A stretch of DNA of 11,029 nt from an uncultured Oscillibacter sp. Lineage in GTDB: Bacteria; Bacillota; Clostridia; Oscillospirales; Oscillospiraceae. Under the pieces are notes generated by a model. The model had not been told where the DNA came from. It saw only the letters and a list, made by a program, of their open reading frames with translations, and did not search any database. Position numbers and translations under genes: made by a program. Positions 1-4,202 of the stretch are shown here, piece by piece; position 1 is the stretch's first letter; every line of letters starts with the position of its first letter. Location: NCBI GenBank assembly GCA_910577405.1, contig CAJTMG010000005.1, positions 1 to 11,029 on the forward strand. The letters run 5' to 3'.

Positions 1-590
1 GTGTTGCTGATATTTGCTTTTTCTGCAAATAGAGTTTGGGTTGCACCTGGACATAGACAGGTCACTGTAACCCCGCTTCCTTTCAATTCTTGATACAGCC
101 CGTTAGAAAAAGATAAGACATAGGCTTTTGTGGCGGCATATACCACATCATTAGGGCATGGCATATAGGAACCAGTAGACCCAATATTCAGAATACGCCC
201 ATATCCGCGTTCTATCATCCCAGGTAAAAATAATTTCGTTAAGGCAGTCAATGCCTTGATATGGACTTGTATCATATCAAGTTCTTTTGAGAGACTGGTA
301 TTTGCAAAACATCCCGCTTCATTGAAGCCAGCGTTGTTTATAAGAATATCAACAGATAGGCCAGAGCTACTGATTTTTTCCATAATCATATCTGCCGCAT
401 TGACTTCTGTTAAATCACAGGAAATATATTCAACGGAAACCTGATAGCGTGATTGCAGGTCTATTTGCTGCTGTTGGAGTTTTTCCCTGTTTCTTGACAC
501 AAGGACTATGTTGTCCCCCATACTTGCAAATTTTTCGGCAAATGCTTTTCCAATTCCACTGGTTGTTCCAGTAACTAAAACTGTATCCAT
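1..590 (-). CDS. Short-chain dehydrogenase/reductase (SDR), NADP-type, C-terminus beyond window
   Basis: This is a cytosolic NAD(P)-dependent oxidoreductase of the classical SDR family. The 196 visible residues read without interruption, but the C-terminus lies beyond base 1. The Rossmann signature TGTTSGIG is at residues 7-14. An Arg after the second strand (R33 in VSRNREK) suggests NADPH rather than NADH. D59 follows the third strand and NNAG is at 85-88. The catalytic Ser138, Tyr151 and Lys155 (YAATK) and the PGA motif at 181-183 are all present. The usual structural/catalytic Asn of helix 4 is replaced by His110 (VHIKALT). The start is the ATG at 588-590. It lies two bases after the stop of the upstream MerR gene, with GGGAG about 12 bases upstream, so the two genes are co-transcribed. 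The substrate cannot be read from the sequence. The MerR partner suggests a reactive carbonyl or other electrophile, which is inference. The region is visibly AT-richer than the genes to its right. Confidence 0.93.
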   Translation of the reverse strand, partial: MDTVLVTGTTSGIGKAFAEKFASMGDNIVLVSRNREKLQQQQIDLQSRYQVSVEYISCDLTEVNAADMIMEKISSSGLSVDILINNAGFNEAGCFANTSLSKELDMIQVHIKALTALTKLFLPGMIERGYGRILNIGSTGSYMPCPNDVVYAATKAYVLSFSNGLYQELKGSGVTVTCLCPGATQTLFAEKANISN

Positions 591-592
591 TT

Positions 593-1015
593 TTAACTTT
601 CTCCCTTACTCTTGAACAAATTCCATTCTTCAAGATATGTTAAATCTTGGGTGGCTGGCTTTTGCAAGAGTTCTTCATAAAATGCCAGTTTCTTTTTTGT
701 CAACGCTAACGCATTTTGTAAATTATCCATTTGACTATGGAGATCGTCAATGTATTCTTGCACCATAAGACGGCGTTGCGAAATCGTCCTTCCGCCCTGC
801 GTTAATAGGAGAATATACTCACGGATGGAGCGAATGGGTACATTAGCCATGCGTAGGCACTGTACCATCTTTATCCACTCAATATCTGTGTCAGAGTATT
901 GCCTATATCTTTGCTCTGTCCGGCCTATCGGTGGCAATAGTCGCTCCTTTTCATAGTAACGCAAAGTTGCAGTTGTAAGTCCGGTCATCTCCGCCGCTTC
1001 TTTTGCCGAATACAT
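593..1015 (-). CDS. MerR-family transcriptional regulator, AdhR-like (single-Cys)
   Basis: This is a DNA-binding, promoter-twisting activator of the MerR family, 140 residues from the chosen start. The winged helix-turn-helix is at residues 1-70, with YSAKEAAEMTG, TLRYYEKERLL and YRQY-D-DI typical of the family. A long coiled-coil dimerisation helix follows at about 80-118 (HSQMDNLQNALALTKKKLAFYEELL). It has one cysteine, C53, in WIKMVQCLRMANVPI. From memory this aligns with the redox/aldehyde-sensing Cys52 of Bacillus subtilis AdhR (WIEFIKCMRNAGLSI), and 'LLTQG-RTI' aligns with AdhR 'LFTEGDRTV'. The CxxC and extra Cys ligands of metal-sensing MerR proteins are absent. The ATG at 1015 was preferred because AAAGGCGG (1023-1030) sits 7 bases upstream and the promoter's expected start site is near 1032. 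An in-frame ATG at 1033 would add six residues but has no ribosome binding site. It probably regulates itself and the SDR gene two bases downstream. Confidence 0.9.
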   Translation of the reverse strand: MYSAKEAAEMTGLTTATLRYYEKERLLPPIGRTEQRYRQYSDTDIEWIKMVQCLRMANVPIRSIREYILLLTQGGRTISQRRLMVQEYIDDLHSQMDNLQNALALTKKKLAFYEELLQKPATQDLTYLEEWNLFKSKGES

Positions 1016-1022
1016 TTCAAAT

Positions 1023-1030
1023 CCGCCTTT
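1023..1030 (-). promoter_or_regulatory. Ribosome binding site deciding the merR-like start
   Basis: AAAGGCGG lies 7 bases upstream of the ATG at 1013-1015 and overlaps the first codons of the alternative longer reading frame from 1033. No purine-rich site precedes the 1033 ATG. This favours the 140-residue product. Confidence 0.6.
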
Positions 1031-1038
1031 CATCTTTT

Positions 1039-1069
1039 AGGATAAACTATGAAGCGCACTTCAAAGCAA
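1039..1069 (-). promoter_or_regulatory. MerR-type promoter with 19-bp spacer and dyad operator
   Basis: On the minus strand, TTGCTT (1064-1069) and TATCCT (1039-1044) are separated by exactly 19 bases (1045-1063). This overlong spacer is the hallmark of promoters remodelled by MerR-family activators. The spacer contains the dyad TGAAG-TGCG-CTTCA (1050-1063), a plausible operator centred between the two boxes. A start site about 7 bases after the -10 box would fall near 1032, just ahead of the ribosome binding site for the regulator. The regulator therefore probably controls its own operon. Confidence 0.75.
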
Positions 1070-1075
1070 GATAAA

Positions 1076-1104
1076 ATTATATCATACAGCAAAATTTTTT
1101 TGAA
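1076..1104 (-). promoter_or_regulatory. Candidate second, constitutive-type promoter upstream of the MerR promoter
   Basis: On the minus strand, TTCAAA (1099-1104; four of six consensus bases) is followed by a 17-base spacer and a perfect TATAAT (1076-1081). Its start site would lie near 1069, overlapping the -35 box of the MerR-type promoter. It could supply a basal level of regulator. The stretch is AT-rich, so chance matches are easy. Confidence 0.35.
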
Positions 1105-1140
1105 CAGCTAACGTGCAAAATTATAGGACAGCCTAAACAG

Positions 1141-1172
1141 AAAAATCCCAGCACCATCATAGTGCCGGGATT
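1141..1172 (-). terminator. Minus-strand rho-independent terminator-like hairpin, no associated gene
   Basis: The arms AATCCC-A-GCAC (1144-1154) and GTGC-C-GGGATT (1162-1172) pair around a 7-base loop with one A/C mismatch. Read on the minus strand, the stem runs directly into five T residues (1141-1145). On the plus strand no T-run follows. It would terminate leftward transcription before the MerR promoter. I see no leftward gene between 1173 and the plus-strand FIST gene for it to serve. It may insulate the regulator or be the remnant of a removed or replaced gene. Confidence 0.6.
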
Positions 1173-1261
1173 GTCAGCAGCTCCACTAAGTTTTTATGGT
1201 CTTGTCTGTCTCAGTTTACTGGAGGTTCTCCCGAAAAATCCTTCCCTTGCCATATCCTTCA

Positions 1262-1290
1262 TTGACAGACGGGACTTTTTCCCATATAAT
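1262..1290 (+). promoter_or_regulatory. Perfect-consensus sigma-A promoter for the FIST-MCP operon
   Basis: TTGACA (1262-1267) and TATAAT (1285-1290) both match consensus exactly, with the optimal 17-base spacer. A start near 1297 gives a 5' leader of about 29 bases before the FIST ATG, containing AGGGAGGG (1309-1316). No operator or riboswitch-like structure is evident in this short leader. Expression is therefore predicted to be strong and housekeeping. Confidence 0.85.
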
Positions 1291-1325
1291 TAAAGTCGTG
1301 ATTAAAGTAAGGGAGGGAACAGAGC

Positions 1326-2381
1326 ATGAAGCAGTTCTACGGCATGAGCCAGCGTGGGAATCTGGACGAGGCGCTTCAGGGGCTTAGTCATCCGCAGCTC
1401 ATCATGCTTTTATCCAACAAAGAGCAATTCGAGCGGCACGTGGCGGAGCTGGAGGAACGGTTCCCCGGCGTGCCCAGTATTGGCTGTATCGGTATGTGCT
1501 ATCAGACCGGCATAGTGGAAAACGGAGTGGGCGTCATCGCTTTTTCCGACGGGGTCAGCGCCGCCGCCAATGTGCTGGAAAACGCCTCGACCATGCCAGT
1601 GAAGTACATACAGCGCATGGAGCAGGATTTGCAGGCGGTGGGCGGGTCCGACCGGGATACTGTGTGCATTGACTTCTGTTCCGGCAACGACGCCTGCGTG
1701 CTGACAACCATCTATACGGCCCTCCGTCAGCGGGGAATCTCCCTTGTGGGCGGTACCGGTGACCAAGGCTGCGTCTCCGCCAACGGCCGCATCTATCAGG
1801 ACGCTGTGGCCTATGCCTTGGTTCACAATCAGAACGGCCGGGTGAAAACTTATAAGGAAAATATTTATCATCAGCTGGGGAATCACCGCTTTATTGCCGC
1901 CGCTACCGACCGGACAAATTATATCCTGGGTACCCTCAACGGCAAGTCCGCCAAACAGGTCTATAAGGATATCCTCCATGTGTCGGATCAGGAAATCCTC
2001 ACTCGGACATTCAAGAATCCCTTCGGCAAAATCAACGGCGACGATACCTGCATTATCTCAATCAAGGACGTGCGGGGCAGTGCGCTGGCCTGTTTCCGGC
2101 AGGTGAATGACTCCGATATCCTGATCCTCCTGGAACTGGGGGATTATCGGGCCATTGTGCAGGATACCATCCGCCAGATCTGCACCGATTTCCCCCGCCG
2201 GTCCGCCGTCTTCTCCGTCAACTGCCTGTTCCGCTACAAACTCTTCTCTGAGCAGGGATATATGCAGAACTACCTCCGGGATATGTCCGCCCTGGGCAAT
2301 CATGCAGGCTTCGTGGGCTACGGGGAACATTATAATAACCGGTTTGTCAACCAGTCCATGACCTGCGTGGTCTTTGAATAA
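1326..2381 (+). CDS. FIST sensor-domain protein (FIST_N + FIST_C), stand-alone
   Basis: This is a 351-residue cytosolic protein made of a FIST N-terminal and C-terminal pair with no fused output domain. FIST modules are predicted small-ligand (possibly amino-acid) sensors in bacterial signalling proteins. FIST_N spans roughly residues 20-190 with the strand-rich core and glycine motif GGTGDQG (142-148). FIST_C spans about 195-350, with FSVNCLFR (296-303) and the diagnostic end GYGEHYNNRFVNQSMT (331-346). There is no signal peptide or membrane segment. The start ATG is preceded by GGGAGG (1311-1316) at 9-base spacing and a perfect consensus promoter. The stop overlaps the ribosome binding site of the MCP gene 14 bases downstream, so the pair is co-translated and probably forms a sensor/transducer unit. 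The specific ligand cannot be inferred. Confidence 0.85.
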   Translation: MKQFYGMSQRGNLDEALQGLSHPQLIMLLSNKEQFERHVAELEERFPGVPSIGCIGMCYQTGIVENGVGVIAFSDGVSAAANVLENASTMPVKYIQRMEQDLQAVGGSDRDTVCIDFCSGNDACVLTTIYTALRQRGISLVGGTGDQGCVSANGRIYQDAVAYALVHNQNGRVKTYKENIYHQLGNHRFIAAATDRTNYILGTLNGKSAKQVYKDILHVSDQEILTRTFKNPFGKINGDDTCIISIKDVRGSALACFRQVNDSDILILLELGDYRAIVQDTIRQICTDFPRRSAVFSVNCLFRYKLFSEQGYMQNYLRDMSALGNHAGFVGYGEHYNNRFVNQSMTCVVFE

Positions 2382-2395
2382 AGGAGAGAGCGGAT

Positions 2396-3340
2396 ATGCT
2401 GTTTGGTAAAAAAAGACCCTACTCCCACCCTGTACAGGAGGAAGCAAAAAGCCTTTATCCGGTGCTCCACGTGGCGGGCAGCCTGAAGGATTATCAGCGG
2501 GAATTGGTCAAGAAGGAAGTCGCTTCTCTCTGGGAATTGAGTCAGGTGGGCGCGTCCTTCTCCGGCGTGCTGGAAGAGGGAGACCAGTTCCAGGAGAAAT
2601 TGCAGGGACTGGGGGCAACCTTCTCCAGCATCAGTCTGGCCGCAGAGCAGTTCGGACAGGTCCGGGGCGAAATCGCTATGGCCGTGTCTGACGCCCGGAG
2701 CCAGATGGAAGCTTTGGGCCATACCTCTGTGCAGGTCCAGCAGTCCTATGAGTCCATGGCGGAAACCTTTGCTAATCTGGAAGCCGCAATCAAAGGCATT
2801 CAAATCACTATGGGCAAGATCGTCTCTATCGCCGACCAGACCAATATCCTGGCCATCAACGCCTCCATTGAAGCCGCCAGAGCCGGGGCGGAGGGCAGAG
2901 GCTTCTCCATCGTTGCCACACAGGTCAAGAAGCTGGCGGAGGAAATCAAAGAGCTGACAGGCGAGGTGGACAGCGGCGTCAACGATGTGCAGGACCGGGC
3001 CAATGAGCTGAGTCAAAGCATCGCGGAGTCCCAGCAGACCCTTGGGCAAGGTACCGGCATCGTTACCCAGGCGGAGGAGAGCTTCGGGAAAATTACCGCT
3101 GCTGCTGATGGCGCCGTTGACGTGCAGGACGGTATTACAGGGGTTATCGGCGAGTCCCAGATGGAATTGCAGACCCTTTGCCAGTTCTTCGATCAGATTA
3201 AACAGCAGTACCAGAAGGTAGTCACTCATATCCGTTCCGCCAGCCGCTTGGGTACCACCAAAAGCGCGATGTTTGAGGATATGGATAATATGATTTCCCA
3301 GCTCCCGCCTCTGATCAGGGATTTGGAGTCCGATTCCTGA
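2396..3340 (+). CDS. Soluble methyl-accepting chemotaxis-type signalling protein
   Basis: This 314-residue protein has an MCP signalling domain but no transmembrane segment, HAMP or periplasmic sensor. The N-terminal 80 residues are a short helical region. Antiparallel coiled-coil arms flank the conserved hairpin at residues 145-182 (IADQTNILAINASIEAAR...GRGF-IVA-QVKKLAEE). The CheA/CheW-contacting tip is recognisable. The usual AGE(x)G is AGAEG here, placing Ala165 where E. coli Tsr has Glu391, with Glu166 next to it. There is no C-terminal CheR/CheB-docking pentapeptide; the chain ends ESDS. The ribosome binding site AAGGAGAG (2381-2388) is 7 bases before the ATG and overlaps the stop of the FIST gene. 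It is likely the output partner of the FIST protein and could signal through CheA/CheW or act as a scaffold. No che genes are in the window. Confidence 0.9.
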   Translation: MLFGKKRPYSHPVQEEAKSLYPVLHVAGSLKDYQRELVKKEVASLWELSQVGASFSGVLEEGDQFQEKLQGLGATFSSISLAAEQFGQVRGEIAMAVSDARSQMEALGHTSVQVQQSYESMAETFANLEAAIKGIQITMGKIVSIADQTNILAINASIEAARAGAEGRGFSIVATQVKKLAEEIKELTGEVDSGVNDVQDRANELSQSIAESQQTLGQGTGIVTQAEESFGKITAAADGAVDVQDGITGVIGESQMELQTLCQFFDQIKQQYQKVVTHIRSASRLGTTKSAMFEDMDNMISQLPPLIRDLESDS

Positions 3341-3374
3341 AGACTCCGCTCCCCCTTCTCCGGCCGGACGCTCT

Positions 3375-3395
3375 GGTTTCTGAACCGCCTTTTTT
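3375..3395 (+). terminator. Weak candidate terminator after the MCP gene
   Basis: GGTT-TCTG-AACC (3375-3386) is a 4-bp stem followed after three bases by six T residues (3390-3395). The stem is short, so termination would be partial at best. The rest of 3341-3490 holds the ribosome binding site for the HIT gene (3475-3481). I see no convincing separate promoter, so the HIT gene may be read through from the FIST-MCP operon. Confidence 0.3.
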
Positions 3396-3490
3396 ACCCT
3401 TTCCGGACGCCCTTTGCATTCTATAAATACGTATGGAAACCGGCTTCTTATACGGATCGATTTGTGTTGATTTGAAAGGAGTTTTCTATA

Positions 3491-3916
3491 ATGAAAGACC
3501 AAAACTGCGGCTATTGTATGAAAAATGAATTGCTGGACCCCTTCGGCATCTTTATCTGTGAACTGGACGCCAGTGTGGTGGTGCTGTTCAAGGAGCAGAG
3601 CCATCCCGGACGCTGCATCGTCGCCTTCAAGGACCACAAGAGCGAGCTGACGGAGCTGACCGATGACGAACGCAATGCCTTCTTCGCTGACGTCAGCCGT
3701 GTCGCTAAGGCCATCCATGCAATCTTCCATCCCAATAAGATCAATTACGGCGCGTTCGGTGATTCCAGCGGGCATATGCACTTCCATCTTGTCCCCAAAT
3801 ATAAGGATCAGTTCGAGTGGAACGGCGTATTTCAGATGAACCCGGAGAAAACCTTCCTGTCCGACGCGGAATATGCCGGTATCATCCAGAAAATCAAGGC
3901 CGAACTTGGTGTGTGA
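3491..3916 (+). CDS. HIT-family protein (histidine triad nucleotide hydrolase/transferase)
   Basis: This 141-residue cytosolic protein is of the histidine-triad superfamily, whose members hydrolyse or transfer nucleoside monophosphates through a catalytic His. The triad HMHFHLV has His95, His97 and His99, followed by PKY. The substrate-binding segment INYGAFGDSSG (85-94) takes the place of the commoner N-x-G-x-x-x-G-Q motif. An N-terminal CGYC (6-9) resembles the zinc-binding CxxC found at the start of many HIT proteins. Length and domain are complete. AAAGGAG (3475-3481) is 9 bases ahead of the ATG. The gene lies 150 bases after the MCP gene on the same strand and ends before a strong terminator at 4005. 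Whether it belongs functionally to the FIST-MCP pair is unknown. Its actual nucleotide substrate cannot be read from sequence. Confidence 0.9.
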   Translation: MKDQNCGYCMKNELLDPFGIFICELDASVVVLFKEQSHPGRCIVAFKDHKSELTELTDDERNAFFADVSRVAKAIHAIFHPNKINYGAFGDSSGHMHFHLVPKYKDQFEWNGVFQMNPEKTFLSDAEYAGIIQKIKAELGV

Positions 3917-4004
3917 GCCGGTAAAACTCCGGAACGCAACGGCCTCAGTCTGACAACCCCTCGTTTTCCACCGCCCCTTCATAAACAATTCTATAAACAG
4001 ACAC

Positions 4005-4049
4005 GCAGCGCCTCCAGATGCTTCCGGAGGCGCTGCGCAGTCTTTTTTT
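4005..4049 (+). terminator. Strong rho-independent terminator between convergent genes
   Basis: A perfect 11-bp GC-rich inverted repeat (GCAGCGCCTCC at 4005-4015 and its complement at 4026-4036, 10-base loop) is followed after six bases by seven T residues (4043-4049). It ends the plus-strand HIT transcript. On the minus strand the same stem lies 40-84 bases after the stop of the giant surface gene. There it is followed by GTGTCTGTTTAT, so it may act in both directions. Confidence 0.85.
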
Positions 4050-4088
4050 GCGAAAGTTTAACGGATTTCCGTCTCGCTTTCTATGACT

Positions 4089-4202
4089 TTAGTTCGTCTC
4101 TTCCTTCTTCTTCAGCTTCGGCATACTCAGTACTGCCAAGCCAGTTCCGGAAGTCAGACACAATACCGCCCAGAGTCCAAAGTCGTCGCCTGTCTCGGGG
4201 AC
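4089..4202 (-). other. C-terminal cell-wall sorting signal (VPETG)
   Basis: The last 37 residues are a complete sorting signal. The sortase motif VPETGDD is followed by a hydrophobic stretch (FGLWAVLCLTSGTGLAVLSM) and a positively charged tail (KLKKKEETN). The motif starts with Val instead of the classical Leu of LPXTG. It predicts covalent anchoring to peptidoglycan by a sortase, which is not encoded in this window. Confidence 0.9.

Noticed and set aside
430..633. Minus-strand open frame overlapping the SDR start
   Set aside because: It is out of frame with the intact SDR, whose Rossmann motif and catalytic residues read through the same bases.
1100..1127. Plus-strand TTGAAC-16-TATAGG promoter-like pair
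   Set aside because: Weak match in AT-rich sequence, no plus-strand gene directly after it, and a perfect promoter exists at 1262-1290.
1196..1387. Short plus-strand open frame upstream of the FIST gene
   Set aside because: It spans the consensus promoter and overlaps the FIST start in another frame, with no ribosome binding site.
3325..3347. GGAGTC ... GACTCC inverted repeat over the MCP stop codon
   Set aside because: A 6-bp stem with an 11-base loop and no T-run; not convincing as a terminator.
2330..3988. Long open frame (552 codons) on the minus strand across the FIST, MCP and HIT genes
   Set aside because: It lies opposite three well-recognised plus-strand genes with good ribosome binding sites, shows no family features, and is explained by the GC-rich codon bias of the sense genes.
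4061..4072. ACGGA-TT-TCCGT inverted repeat between the terminator and the surface gene stop
   Set aside because: Short 5-bp arms with a 2-base loop and no adequate T-run in the right place; could be chance.
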